Source: Cystobacter fuscus (lineage in GTDB: Bacteria; Myxococcota; Myxococcia; Myxococcales; Myxococcaceae). Taken from it: 64,000 nt of DNA. The stretch is taken from assembly GCF_002305875.1 (NCBI RefSeq), contig NZ_CP022098.1, positions 124,001 through 188,000 on the forward strand, written 5' to 3'. Positions within the stretch are counted from its first letter, which is position 1. Every line of letters begins with the position of its first letter. Below the pieces are notes generated by a model, which was not told the DNA's origin, did no database searches, and saw nothing but the letters and a program-made list of their open reading frames with translations. Made by a program: the position numbers and the translations under genes. Shown in pieces: positions 1 through 9,020 of the stretch.

Positions 1-265
1 CCGGACGCCGCCGCTCTTTGTCCGATCACGCACTCTGGATTTGTTCGCCTCCGGGCATCCGGTGGGATCTCGTACTTGCGAACACCTGAATATTGTCTTC
101 TTCCCGTTCAAGCCGCCTTCTCGGACCCTGTAAGGATGACGGAAACGTCTCCTTTTGACGCCGTCATTCTTTCAGGCTGCGGTGTATGTCTTCCCCCCTC
201 TCCCTGGCCGGAGAGTCATGAGAAGTGAACGCCCGGGCGTGTGGGGCCCCGCGCCCTGATGCGCG
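1..265. other. left-edge non-coding stretch
   Basis: I see no convincing gene here. The only structure is a pair of 7-bp inverted arms (ATGACGG at 136-142, CCGTCAT at 161-167) with an 18-nt loop. They lie downstream of the minus-strand TPR gene and might be a weak terminator. The stretch is less GC-biased than the coding DNA that follows, which fits intergenic sequence. Confidence 0.4.
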
Positions 266-988
266 TCAGGCCGTCTCCCCGAGTCCGCGGCGCAGTGCTT
301 CCACCAGCTCGGCGGGATCCCCCTCGCGCAGCGCGGCCCGTCCCGCCTCGAAGTCCGCCCGGGCTCCCTCCACGTCCCCCAGGCGCGCGCGCAACTCCCC
401 CCGGTCGCGCAGCAACTCCGCGTCCACCGGGTCTCCCTCGGAGGCCGCGAGCGCGCGGGTGAGGTCTTCCACGGCCTCGCGCGTGCGCCCCAGCCGGGCC
501 CGCGCGAGCGCGCGCCGGTGCAAGAGCCACGGGTTGCCCGCGTCCTCGTCGAGCGCGCGCGTCCAGTCGCGCTCGGCGTCCTCGTCCCGGCCGAGCACCT
601 CCAGGGACTCGGCGCGCCGCATGTACAGCACCAGCGCCTTGCGGAACTCCCCCGCCGCGAGCGCGTCGAAGTCGGCCACGGCCTCGGCGTGGCGGCCGAG
701 CCGCGCCAGGGCGAGCGCGCGGTGCAGGTGCCCCGAGGCGTGGCCCGGGGCCAGCTCCAGCGCGCGCTCGTACCAGGGCAGGGCCTCGGCGGGCCGTCCT
801 CCCCAGATGGCGAGCGTCATCCCCATCTCCAAGAGGACGCGCACCTGTCGCGGATAGCTCTCGGTGAGCGCGCTCATGCGCGCGAGTGCTTCCCCGTACC
901 GGCCGCCGCGCCGCAACCGATCCACCTTGCGCAGCAGCTCGGTGAGCTCCGGGGGCCACGCCTCGCGTCCGTTGCGCTCCTGGGTCAT
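266..988 (-). CDS. tetratricopeptide repeat protein
   Basis: The product is a 240-aa soluble protein built almost entirely of TPR helices. Repeats such as AEALPWYERALELAPGHASGHLHRA and the later DAERDWTRALDED and EAVEDLTRAL units recur about every 34 residues from roughly residue 25 to 215. There is no signal peptide or membrane segment, so it is probably a cytoplasmic protein-protein adaptor. It starts 9 nt after the stop of the upstream Ser/Thr kinase on the same strand. Co-transcription is therefore likely, and it may help assemble or regulate that kinase, which has its own TPR tail. The family assignment is secure; the partner is inferred. Confidence 0.8.
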   Translation of the reverse strand: MTQERNGREAWPPELTELLRKVDRLRRGGRYGEALARMSALTESYPRQVRVLLEMGMTLAIWGGRPAEALPWYERALELAPGHASGHLHRALALARLGRHAEAVADFDALAAGEFRKALVLYMRRAESLEVLGRDEDAERDWTRALDEDAGNPWLLHRRALARARLGRTREAVEDLTRALAASEGDPVDAELLRDRGELRARLGDVEGARADFEAGRAALREGDPAELVEALRRGLGETA

Positions 989-997
989 GCCCTCCCT

Positions 998-3985
998 CTA
1001 CCCGTCGGAGGAGCGCTCGGCCAGCCACGCCTGGACCTGGGCGCGCAGTGCCTCGGTGCCCGAGCGCTCCAGGGTGAGCTCGGCCTCGCGGGCCAGCAGG
1101 CGGGCGCGGGCCGAGTCCGGGTGGGTGTCCCACAGGGCGCGGGCGAGGGCGAAGCGGGTCTCGGCGAGGGCCTCGGGGGGCACGGTGTGGGTGGCGCGCA
1201 GCACGAGGGCGCGCTCGAGGGGCGCGAGGGCCTCGGAGGCGCGGCCGAGCCGCAACAGCGCCTCGCCCTGGCCGGTGAGGGGCGCGGCCAGCTCCGGGTG
1301 CTGGGAGCCCAGAGCGCGCTCGCGCAGACGCAGGGCGCGGGTGAAGAGCGTCAGGGCCTCGCCGGGGCGTCCCTGGTCCACCAGCACCCGCCCCAGCGTG
1401 GTGCAGGGCTGGGCGGTGTCGGGGTGCTCGGGCCCCCGCGCCCGCTCCGACGCCTCCACCGCCCGGCGCAGCACCCGCCGCGCCTCCTCGCCCTGCCCAT
1501 CGCGCCACAGGGCCGCGCCCAGCGCGTCCAGCGCCGTCGCCTGGAAGGGGTGGTGGGGGGGCAGGCTGCGCGCCACGATGTCCACGCCTTGCCTCAGCGC
1601 GGTGATCGCCTCGGTGGGGCGGCCCAGGGCGCTCAGGGAGCCACCGATGCTCACCAGGGCGCTGCCCACGCGCGGGTGCTCCGCGCCGAGCGTCTGGAGG
1701 AAGGCCGCGTGCGCGCGCAGGTTCTCCGCCAGCGCCTCCGCGTGGCGCCCCTGGGCCGAGAGCGCCAGCCCCAGCCGGCGCAGCACGATGGCGCCCTCGG
1801 GGCTCTCCAGGGCGGAGGCCTTCTCCAGCTCGGCGAGGGCCTTGCGCTGGGAGGCCTCGGCGGCGAGCGGATCCCCCTGGGCGGCGTACACGAGCCCGTG
1901 GGCGCTCTCGAGCTCCGCGAGCAGCCGGCCCTGGCGCCGGGTGCGCGCGAGCAGGGCGCGCGCCTGCTGATAGAAGTCATGCCCGTCCTGGGCGCGCGCG
2001 GCGTCATAGGCGACGAGCCGGGTGAGGGTCACCAGGGTCTCGGCGCGCACCTCGTCCAGGCCCACCTCGTCCGCCGTACATGCCGCCTCGCGCAGGGAGT
2101 GCTCGGCCTGGGCATCTCCCGCGACGAGCTGCTGCCGTCCCAGCTCCAGCAGGGCCTCGGCCTTCAAGGGCGCATCCCCCTGGACACGGGCCTCGCTCGC
2201 CAGGGTGGTGGCCGCGGAGAGCCCGGCGGCGTACTGGCCGGCGAGGCGCAGCGCGCGGGCGCGCGCGAGCTGGGCATAGCCACCCTCCAGGTGGGCGGAT
2301 CGGCCCGGGTCCCGGGGGGGCGGCGCGGGCGCGAGGCCGCCGTCCATCGACTCGCAGGGGCCGAGCTCGGACAGGCCGCGCACGGCCTCCACGGCGTGCT
2401 CCACCACGGCGCTGTCCGCCTCGGCGAGCAACCCGGTGAGGGCCTTGAACTCGGAGCGCCGGCGCTCGAGGCAGGCGGTGTGCACGGCGAAGCGCTCCTC
2501 GGACGTCTCGCCGCGCAGGCGCGTGGCCTCACAGGCCCGGCGCTGCTGGTCCACCCAGGCCGAGGCATAGGTGTCCAGCGCGCCCTTCACACCGGTCCAC
2601 GCATCGGCCGCGTAGGGCTGGCCGGTGGCGAGCAGGGCGCGGCGCACGGCCTCCTGGCGCGGCGCGTCCCACACGTCGTGCATCCGGCTGGTGACGTCCC
2701 GGCAGATGCTCTGCTCCTGGTGCCACTGGCCCACGGCTCCGGCCACCACCGCGCCGAGGAAGACCGCGGCCACGGCGGCGAGCACCTGGCGCCAGCGCCG
2801 CACGCGCGGCTCGCCCTGGAGCACCTCGAGCAGCTCCTCCATGGAGGCGTAGCGATCCACGGGCCGCGGGCTCAACCCCCGCAGAATCACCTGCCGCACC
2901 CAGCCCGGCACGTCCGAGTCCCGGGGCACCGGACGCAGGCGGCCCTCCAGCGTGGAGCGCGCGAGCGCGGCGGCGCCGCTGCCCTCGAAGGCGTGCTCCC
3001 CGTACAGGGCGTAGTGGAGCGTGGCGCAGAAGCTGAATTGGTCCGCGTGGCCGGTGAGGGGCTCGTGGCGGTACTGCTCGGGGGCCATGTAGCCCGGGGT
3101 GCCCATGATGAGGCCGGCGCGCGTGACGGGCGTCTCCAGGGGCTCGCGGGTGTTCAGACAGGCGAAGGCGTCCGTGTCGGGCACGGGGGGCTCGGTGCCC
3201 AGCAGCGCGCCGAGGTCCACCGGCACGGGGGCGCGGGAGGAGCCCGTGCCCTGCTCGCACGCGAGCCCGAAGTCATAGACGAGCACGCGTCCGTCGCGGC
3301 CCACCAGCACGTTGTCCGGCTTGAAGTCGCGGTGGACGAGCCCCGCGGCATGGGCGGCGGCGAGCCCCTCGCCGGCCTGGGCGAGCACCCGCAGCACCTC
3401 GCGCCAGGGCCGCCTGGCTTCCTTGAGCCACTGCCGCAGGGTGCTGCCCTCCACGTGCTCCAGGGCGATGAAGACCCGATCTCCGTGCTCGCCGATGTCG
3501 TACACGGGCAGCACGTGGGGGTGGGACAGGCGCGCCATGGACTGCGCCTCGCGCATCAGCCGCAGCCGGGCCTGGCCGGGGTCCTGTCCCTCGCCCCCGG
3601 GCAGGAGCAACTTGAGCGCCACGCGCCGGTTGAGCTGGGGATCGAACGCCGCGTACACCTCGCCCATGCCACCCGTGCCCAGGCGCTCCAGCACCAGGTA
3701 GCGTCCCACGCTGGTGCCCCGGGTGAGCGGCTCGGGCTCGGTGCGCGTCGGGGGCAGGGGCTCGGGAGGGCCGACCACGCGTGTGGGCTCTTCTTCCCCC
3801 AGTCGCATCGCCTTCTGCGCGCGCTCCAGCTCCTGTTCCAGCACGTCCAGCGCGCTGTCGAGATGACCTTTGGCGTCATCCAGGCGCTCGGGGCTCTCGG
3901 CTCCGGACCGGGCCCCCTGCTCTTCTGGCTGTGACGGTTCAAGGCGCTCCACGCGGCTCTCCCTTGGAACGGAAGGTGTCCCCAT
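998..3985 (-). CDS. membrane-anchored serine/threonine protein kinase with C-terminal TPRs
   Basis: This is a 995-aa Hanks-type kinase. After an acidic, probably coiled N-terminus (about 1-90) come the glycine loop GTGGMGEV (103-110), the ATP lysine K125, the catalytic HRD (218-220) and DFG (238-240), and GTPGYMAPEQ (295-304). A single transmembrane helix lies at about 400-419. The remaining ~550 residues are TPR-rich (for example AEALAENLRAHAAF) and would lie outside the cytoplasm if topology is conventional. Between DFG and GTPGYM there are about 54 residues, longer than usual for such kinases, so the activation loop carries an insertion. All catalytic residues are present, so activity is expected. 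It is followed by the TPR gene with a 9-nt gap. There is no clear Shine-Dalgarno at this start, so the N-terminus may be slightly shorter. Confidence 0.9.
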   Translation of the reverse strand: MGTPSVPRESRVERLEPSQPEEQGARSGAESPERLDDAKGHLDSALDVLEQELERAQKAMRLGEEEPTRVVGPPEPLPPTRTEPEPLTRGTSVGRYLVLERLGTGGMGEVYAAFDPQLNRRVALKLLLPGGEGQDPGQARLRLMREAQSMARLSHPHVLPVYDIGEHGDRVFIALEHVEGSTLRQWLKEARRPWREVLRVLAQAGEGLAAAHAAGLVHRDFKPDNVLVGRDGRVLVYDFGLACEQGTGSSRAPVPVDLGALLGTEPPVPDTDAFACLNTREPLETPVTRAGLIMGTPGYMAPEQYRHEPLTGHADQFSFCATLHYALYGEHAFEGSGAAALARSTLEGRLRPVPRDSDVPGWVRQVILRGLSPRPVDRYASMEELLEVLQGEPRVRRWRQVLAAVAAVFLGAVVAGAVGQWHQEQSICRDVTSRMHDVWDAPRQEAVRRALLATGQPYAADAWTGVKGALDTYASAWVDQQRRACEATRLRGETSEERFAVHTACLERRRSEFKALTGLLAEADSAVVEHAVEAVRGLSELGPCESMDGGLAPAPPPRDPGRSAHLEGGYAQLARARALRLAGQYAAGLSAATTLASEARVQGDAPLKAEALLELGRQQLVAGDAQAEHSLREAACTADEVGLDEVRAETLVTLTRLVAYDAARAQDGHDFYQQARALLARTRRQGRLLAELESAHGLVYAAQGDPLAAEASQRKALAELEKASALESPEGAIVLRRLGLALSAQGRHAEALAENLRAHAAFLQTLGAEHPRVGSALVSIGGSLSALGRPTEAITALRQGVDIVARSLPPHHPFQATALDALGAALWRDGQGEEARRVLRRAVEASERARGPEHPDTAQPCTTLGRVLVDQGRPGEALTLFTRALRLRERALGSQHPELAAPLTGQGEALLRLGRASEALAPLERALVLRATHTVPPEALAETRFALARALWDTHPDSARARLLAREAELTLERSGTEALRAQVQAWLAERSSDG

Positions 3986-4321
3986 GAGGACGGCTACATT
4001 GAATTCTTACGAAACTATGGAAGACAAAGGCCTGGGAAGAAGGAACGTTCTACAGCGCGGCACATTCAGAACCCAGGATGTATCCACCGCGTGTGGCCAG
4101 CGTATGGACTCCCAGTGACAGCCCCCCAGCACACCCTACTTTTAATGGGAGGTCGACGGGCCCGCTCGCCAAACCCGTTAGGGGGCGAGATGGCAACCCG
4201 AAGGGCAACTGAGTGTCGGGCGGGCGCGGAGGGTTGGGAGTGAGGTTGTGCGGCCGCTGTTGAGCGCGCGATCTAGTCTGCGCCCCCCTTCCTCCGCGCC
4301 AGACCCTTCCGAGGAGCCGTG
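3986..4321. other. intergenic region between divergent genes
   Basis: This 336-bp spacer separates the leftward kinase and the rightward amidohydrolase and should hold both promoters. An AT-rich patch at 3995-4025 is the only compositional break and could include the kinase promoter, but it lies very close to the ATG. A purine-rich GAGGAG at 4311-4316 is the likely ribosome binding site for the amidohydrolase. I found no convincing inverted repeat or sigma-54 motif. Confidence 0.4.
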
Positions 4322-7300
4322 GTGATTCGAACCCGTCTGTCCTGCCTCGCGCTGCTGCTCACGAGCACGCTGCCCTTGTCCGCCCGCGCGCAAGCGCCGG
4401 CCCCCGTCCCCGTTCCTCTTCCCCTGCCGTTGCCGGGCAAGCCCGACGCGCCCCGCTGGGACGTGAACGCCCCGGGCTTCCCCGCGCACGAGGTGCCGCT
4501 CGACGTCACCGAGGGCACGTGGATGAGCGTGGACGTGAGCCCGAAGGGAGACGAGCTCGTCTTCGACCTGCTGGGCGACCTCTACGCGCTGCCCCTCGCG
4601 GGGGGCGAGGCCCGGGCGCTCACGAGCGGAGCCGCCTGGGACATGCAGCCGCGCTACAGCCCGGACGGGCAGTTCATCGCCTTCACGAGCGACCGGGGCG
4701 GCGGGGACAACCTCGTCGTGATGAAGCGCGACGGGAGCGAGCCCACGGCGGTGACGCAGGAGTCGTTCCGTCTGCTCAACAGCCCCGCGTGGTCGCCGGA
4801 CGGCCAGTTCCTCATCGCGCGCAAGCACTACACGGCGCGGCGCTCGCTGGGCGCGGGAGAGATCTGGATGTACCACCGCTCGGGCGGCGAGGGCGTGCAG
4901 CTCACCGAGCGTCCCAATGATCAGAAGGACGTGGGCGAGCCCGCGTTCTCCCCGGACGGCAAGTCCATCTATTACAGCCAGGACATCACCCCGGGCCCGG
5001 TGTTCGAGTACAACAAGGACCCGAGCGGCGAAATCTATGTCATCCAGCGGCTGAACCTGGACACGCGCAAGACGGAGCGCTTCGTGTCGGGGCCGGGGGG
5101 CTCCATCCGGCCCACGCCGTCGCCGGATGGCAAGTCCCTGGCCTTCATCCGCCGGGTACGGAACAAGAGCGTGCTGTACGTGGCGGACGTGGCGAGCGGC
5201 GCCGAGCGCCCCCTGTTCGACGGGCTCGACCGGGACATGCAGGAGACGTGGGCCATTCACGGCGTCTACCCGGCGATGGCGTGGACGCCGGACAACCGCT
5301 CGCTGGTGTTCTGGGCGGGCGGTGGGCTGCGGCGCATCGACGTGGCGACGAAGAAGGTGACGCCCATTCCCTTCCACGTGAAGGGCACGCGCACCGTCTA
5401 CGAGGCGCTGCGCTTTCCCCAGCAGGTGGCGCCCGACACCTTCCCGGTGAAGATGCTGCGCTGGGTGCAGGTGTCGCCCAGGGGCGACAAGGTGGTGTAC
5501 CAGGCGCTGGGCCACCTGTACGTGAGGGACCTGCCCAATGGCACGCCCCGGCGGCTCACGAAGCAGACGGAGCACGCGGAGCTCTACCCGTCGTTCTCCC
5601 GCGACGGCCGGAGCATCGTCTACACGACGTGGGACGACGAGAAGTTCGGCTCCATCCGGGTGGTTCCGGTGACGGGCGGTGAGGGGCGGGTGGTGCCCTC
5701 GGGACCGGGGCACTACGCGGAGCCCGCGCTGTCGCCGGATGGCAAGTCACTCGTCTACCGCGCGCTGGGCGGAGGCTATCTGCGCAGCGGCCTCTACAGC
5801 CGGGAGCGGGGCTTGTTCGTGATGCCGCTGGCCGGGGGGACGCCGCGCCGGCTGGCGGAGGACGGCGAGCAGCCGCACTTCGGGGCGGGCTCGGAGCGGG
5901 TGTTCTTCCTGGAGGTGTCGCATCGCGAGAAGGACGACGAGCGCGCGCTCAAGAGCATCCGCCTGGATGGCACCGAGCCGCGCACACACCTGACGAGCGA
6001 CGAGGCGACGGAGTACCGCGTGTCCCCGGACGAGAAGTGGGTGGCCTTCCGGGAGAACTTCAACGCGTTCCTCATGCCGTTGCCGCGCGGGCCGAAGGCC
6101 GCGGTGGCGAGCCCCGAGACGAAGGCGCTGCCGGTGAGCCGCGTGTCGCGCGACGCGGGCGAGTGGCTGCACTGGTCCGGAGACGGCAAGCGGCTGCACT
6201 GGGCGCTCGGCCCCGAGCTGTACACGCGCGAGCTCAAGGACAGCTTCCGCTTCATGGCGGGAGCGCCCCAGACGCTGCCGGAGCTCGCGGACAAGGGGCT
6301 CGACATCGCCTTCCAGGCGAAGACGGACGTGCCCCAGGGCACGGTGGCGCTGGTGGGGGGCCGCGTCATCACCCTCGAGGGGGACGAGGTCATCGAGGAT
6401 GGCGTGGTGGTGGTGAAGGGCAACCGGCTGGTGGCGGTGGGTCCCCGGAGCCAGGTGACGGTGCCCGCGGGCGCCCGCGTGGTGGACGTGAAGGGCAAGA
6501 CGATCATCCCGGGCCTGGTGGACGTGCACTGGCACGGCTCCATGGAGGACGACGGCATCCTGCCGGAGCAGAACTGGAAGCTGTTGTCCTCGCTCGCCTT
6601 CGGGGTGACGACGATCCACGATCCGTCCAACGACACGGGCGCCATCTTCGCCACGAGCGAGTTGGTGCGCTCGGGCGGCATGGTGGGGCCGCACGTGTTC
6701 TCCACGGGCACCATCCTCTACGGCGCTTCGGGAGCGTTCCGCGCGCCCATCGACACGCTGGAGGACGCGCGCAGCCACCTGCGGCGCATGAAGGCGGTGG
6801 GGGCCTTCAGCGTGAAGAGCTACAACCAGCCGCGGAGAGATCAGCGGCAGAAGGTGCTCCAGGCGGCGCGCGAGCTGGAGATGATGGTGGTGCCCGAGGG
6901 CGGCTCGCTCTACCACCACAACATGAGCATGGTGGTGGATGGGCACACGGGCGTGGAGCACTCGCTGCCGGTGGCCCAGGCCTACGAGGACGTGCGCCAG
7001 CTCTGGTCGGGCACCCAGGTGGGTTACACCCCCACGCTCATCGTGGCCTACGGCGGCATCATGGGGGAGAACTACTGGTACGCGAAGACGAAGGTGTGGG
7101 AGGACGAGCGGCTGCTCTCGTTCGTGCCCCGGCGCATCGTGGACGCGCGCAGCCGGCGGCGGGTGGACGCGCCCGACGAGGAGTACGGCCACGTCCACAC
7201 GGCCGAGGTGGCCAAGGCGCTCAATGATCGGGGCGTGAGCGTGCAGCTCGGCGCGCACGGCCAGCGCGAGGGCCTGGGCGCGCACTGGGAGATGTGGATG

Positions 7301-7618
7301 TTCGCCCAGGGTGGCATGACGCCCATGCAGGTGCTGCGCGCGGCGACGCTCTCGGGCGCGCGCTACCTCGGACTGGACAAGGACCTCGGCTCGCTGAAGC
7401 CCGGCAAGCTCGCGGACCTGGTGGTGCTGGAGGCCAACCCGCTGGAGGATCTGCACCAGAGCCTGTCCATCCGCTACACCATGGTGGGCGGACGGCTCTA
7501 TGACGCGAAGACGCTCGACGAGGTGGGTGCCTCACGCAAGCGCGAGCCCCTCTACTTCCAGCGCGAGGGGGAGGGCGCCTGGGGTCCGTCCTCGTCCTGG
7601 AGCACCCACCAGGACTGA
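4322..7618 (+). CDS. secreted TolB/WD40-like beta-propeller amidohydrolase
   Basis: The product is about 1,098 aa. A cleavable signal peptide (hydrophobic CLALLLTSTLPLS followed by ARA) and a proline-rich linker lead into a TolB-type propeller. It has repeated blades of the form YSPDGQFIAFTSDRG and SPDGKSLAF (about 65-640). A metal-dependent amidohydrolase domain follows (about 680-1075) with the metal motif DVHWHGS near 733-739, a candidate metal-bridging lysine in SVKSYN and later histidines in VEHSLP and GAHGQ. Family members hydrolyse cyclic amides or Xaa-Pro-type dipeptides, so an envelope peptidase or imidase role is reasonable. The substrate is unknown. Two GTG codons are adjacent. The second (4322) is chosen because GAGGAG at 4311-4316 lies 5 nt before it; the first would be only 2 nt away. 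Confidence 0.88.
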   Translation: MIRTRLSCLALLLTSTLPLSARAQAPAPVPVPLPLPLPGKPDAPRWDVNAPGFPAHEVPLDVTEGTWMSVDVSPKGDELVFDLLGDLYALPLAGGEARALTSGAAWDMQPRYSPDGQFIAFTSDRGGGDNLVVMKRDGSEPTAVTQESFRLLNSPAWSPDGQFLIARKHYTARRSLGAGEIWMYHRSGGEGVQLTERPNDQKDVGEPAFSPDGKSIYYSQDITPGPVFEYNKDPSGEIYVIQRLNLDTRKTERFVSGPGGSIRPTPSPDGKSLAFIRRVRNKSVLYVADVASGAERPLFDGLDRDMQETWAIHGVYPAMAWTPDNRSLVFWAGGGLRRIDVATKKVTPIPFHVKGTRTVYEALRFPQQVAPDTFPVKMLRWVQVSPRGDKVVYQALGHLYVRDLPNGTPRRLTKQTEHAELYPSFSRDGRSIVYTTWDDEKFGSIRVVPVTGGEGRVVPSGPGHYAEPALSPDGKSLVYRALGGGYLRSGLYSRERGLFVMPLAGGTPRRLAEDGEQPHFGAGSERVFFLEVSHREKDDERALKSIRLDGTEPRTHLTSDEATEYRVSPDEKWVAFRENFNAFLMPLPRGPKAAVASPETKALPVSRVSRDAGEWLHWSGDGKRLHWALGPELYTRELKDSFRFMAGAPQTLPELADKGLDIAFQAKTDVPQGTVALVGGRVITLEGDEVIEDGVVVVKGNRLVAVGPRSQVTVPAGARVVDVKGKTIIPGLVDVHWHGSMEDDGILPEQNWKLLSSLAFGVTTIHDPSNDTGAIFATSELVRSGGMVGPHVFSTGTILYGASGAFRAPIDTLEDARSHLRRMKAVGAFSVKSYNQPRRDQRQKVLQAARELEMMVVPEGGSLYHHNMSMVVDGHTGVEHSLPVAQAYEDVRQLWSGTQVGYTPTLIVAYGGIMGENYWYAKTKVWEDERLLSFVPRRIVDARSRRRVDAPDEEYGHVHTAEVAKALNDRGVSVQLGAHGQREGLGAHWEMWMFAQGGMTPMQVLRAATLSGARYLGLDKDLGSLKPGKLADLVVLEANPLEDLHQSLSIRYTMVGGRLYDAKTLDEVGASRKREPLYFQREGEGAWGPSSSWSTHQD

Positions 7619-7637
7619 GCCTGGCGCGAGCGGTGGG

Positions 7638-7661
7638 CGCGCCGGGCTGCTTCCCGGCGCG
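7638..7661. terminator. bidirectional hairpin between convergent genes
   Basis: A perfect 9-bp stem (CGCGCCGGG at 7638-7646, CCCGGCGCG at 7653-7661) encloses a CTGCTT loop. It fills most of the 43-bp gap between the stop codons of two convergent genes. No T-tract follows on either strand, so it is either a weak intrinsic or a structure-assisted terminator. The position makes a role in separating opposing transcripts likely. Confidence 0.6.
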
Positions 7662-8825
7662 TCACCACACGGGGTTGACCTGGGTCTCGATGAAGGTGCC
7701 CAGCTCCTCGGCCAGGCGCTGGTGCTCCTCCGCGGTGGGGTGCCAGTCCTCGCCGTAGGGGTCGCTCTTGATGGGCTGATGGGCCATGTAGAAGACGACG
7801 TCGGGCTCTTCGAGATCCCAGACCATGTCCTCCACGTACTGCTGGATGCGCGTCCAGTATTTGCGGCCCGCGGGGTAGTTGTCATTCATCGTCGGACCGA
7901 CGGTGCAGATGATCTTCGCGGAGGGGTAGGCCTTGCGCAGCTGCTGGACGAAGCCCTTGTAGGCCGCCTTGAAGAGGTCGGGGTCCGGGTCGATGGGTTC
8001 CTTGTTCGCATCGCGCGCGGTGAAGTCGCTGGCGCCCAGGTTGAGGATGATGACGTCGGGGATGTAGTTGCGGGTGTCCCAGACGGTCTCCTCTTTGTCG
8101 TCGTCGGGAAAGATGCGCTTGTAGCGCTTGGGGAAGGTGTCCTCGGTGGTGCCGTCGGGGTTGCGGTACACGCCTCGGTTGGACATGCACGTGGTGACGA
8201 CCTGGGCGTTGAACCGGCGGCCGAGCAGCGCGCCATAGGCCTTGGAGTTGTTCTCGTTCTTGGAGTGGTAGCCGGTGTTGGGCTCGGTGTAGGTGGGTGC
8301 CATGATGCGCACCTCGTTGCCGTAGCCACAGGAGACGGTCTCGCCGATGATCTCGATGCGCCGCTCGGGGAAGGGAGGGGGATCCAACAGGACGCCCTGC
8401 ACGCTGATGCCCCGGAACTGGATGGTGCCCGCGTAGGGCCCGGTGCGCTTGACGAACTCGATGGTGTGCTCGCCCCGTTTCAGTCCGCGGACGCCCTTGA
8501 CCAACGCGCCATCATCCGACCGGGGGAGCTGGAGCACGGCGGTCTGCTTGCCGTCGACGAGGACATTGACGAAGTTGGTGTGCTTGTCGTCGCCCGAGCC
8601 CTCGTCCTTGAAGGCCACGTCCACGCCGGTGCAATCGCAGCGCAAGCGCACGGCCGTGCCGGGGTAGGCATACCGGGGGCCAGTGTCATCGCCATCGACG
8701 AACTGCATGCGCCCGATGAATTGCAGCTTCGGGTCCGTCGCGCCGTAGTCGTCCCACGCCTCGAACGGCTCGCAACTCACCAGGACGAGCGCCGCGAGCA
8801 GCACGGCCCCATGAAAGCGGTTCAT
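7662..8825 (-). CDS. SGNH/CE2-like esterase lipoprotein
   Basis: The 387-aa lipoprotein starts MNRFHGAVLLAALVLVSC, with the lipobox cysteine at about 18 and a good GAGGAAC/GAGGA binding site upstream. A jelly-roll N-terminal half is followed by an SGNH hydrolase domain, the arrangement of carbohydrate esterase family 2. Block V (DWHPTAEEH, carrying the Asp/His pair) and block III-like NLGASDF are intact. Block I reads GETVSCGYG where the family usually has GDS(I/L)TCGYG. Read directly, the nucleophile serine position is threonine and the preceding Asp is Glu. It may therefore be a weak esterase or a non-catalytic carbohydrate binder. Outer-membrane or periplasmic location is expected. The family is confident; activity is uncertain. 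Confidence 0.82.
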   Translation of the reverse strand: MNRFHGAVLLAALVLVSCEPFEAWDDYGATDPKLQFIGRMQFVDGDDTGPRYAYPGTAVRLRCDCTGVDVAFKDEGSGDDKHTNFVNVLVDGKQTAVLQLPRSDDGALVKGVRGLKRGEHTIEFVKRTGPYAGTIQFRGISVQGVLLDPPPFPERRIEIIGETVSCGYGNEVRIMAPTYTEPNTGYHSKNENNSKAYGALLGRRFNAQVVTTCMSNRGVYRNPDGTTEDTFPKRYKRIFPDDDKEETVWDTRNYIPDVIILNLGASDFTARDANKEPIDPDPDLFKAAYKGFVQQLRKAYPSAKIICTVGPTMNDNYPAGRKYWTRIQQYVEDMVWDLEEPDVVFYMAHQPIKSDPYGEDWHPTAEEHQRLAEELGTFIETQVNPVW

Positions 8826-8923
8826 TCCTCGTTCCTCCTCGGACGGTGGGTGGAGTATCGCCCCCAGCCTCTCCTCCTGTCGAAGGACGGGGAGCGGCGA
8901 CAGATTCCCCTGGGGGTGGAGCA

Positions 8924-9005
8924 CTCAATTCTGTCGATAAATGGCCTGAATCCTTGGAGAAGTGGTCTTCAGCGACGTCGGACGCTATAAATCGACAGAA
9001 TTGAG
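8924..9005 (+). promoter_or_regulatory. inverted-repeat operator and promoter of the AbiE-like pair
   Basis: Two perfect 15-bp inverted arms, CTCAATTCTGTCGAT (8924-8938) and ATCGACAGAATTGAG (8991-9005), are separated by 52 bp. They end 16 bp before the start codon of the antitoxin gene. A TATAAA hexamer at 8986-8991 directly abuts the right arm and is a plausible -10 element. AbiEi antitoxins are known to repress their own operon by binding inverted repeats in the promoter. This pair of sites is thus the natural operator; binding itself is inferred. Confidence 0.7.
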
Positions 9006-9020
9006 CGAGGGCTCCCCACC

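Noticed and set aside
518-3934. A 1,138-codon open frame on the plus strand opposite the Ser/Thr kinase
   Set aside because: It is a mirror of the strongly G/C-ending codons of the kinase gene. It has low-complexity Ala/Gly/Gln/His-rich composition and no domain pattern, while the minus strand encodes a complete kinase.
4322-4332. GATTCGAACCC, the complement of a tRNA T-loop
   Set aside because: No acceptor stem, anticodon arm or D-loop can be drawn around it on either strand. It is the start of a coding sequence with a signal peptide.
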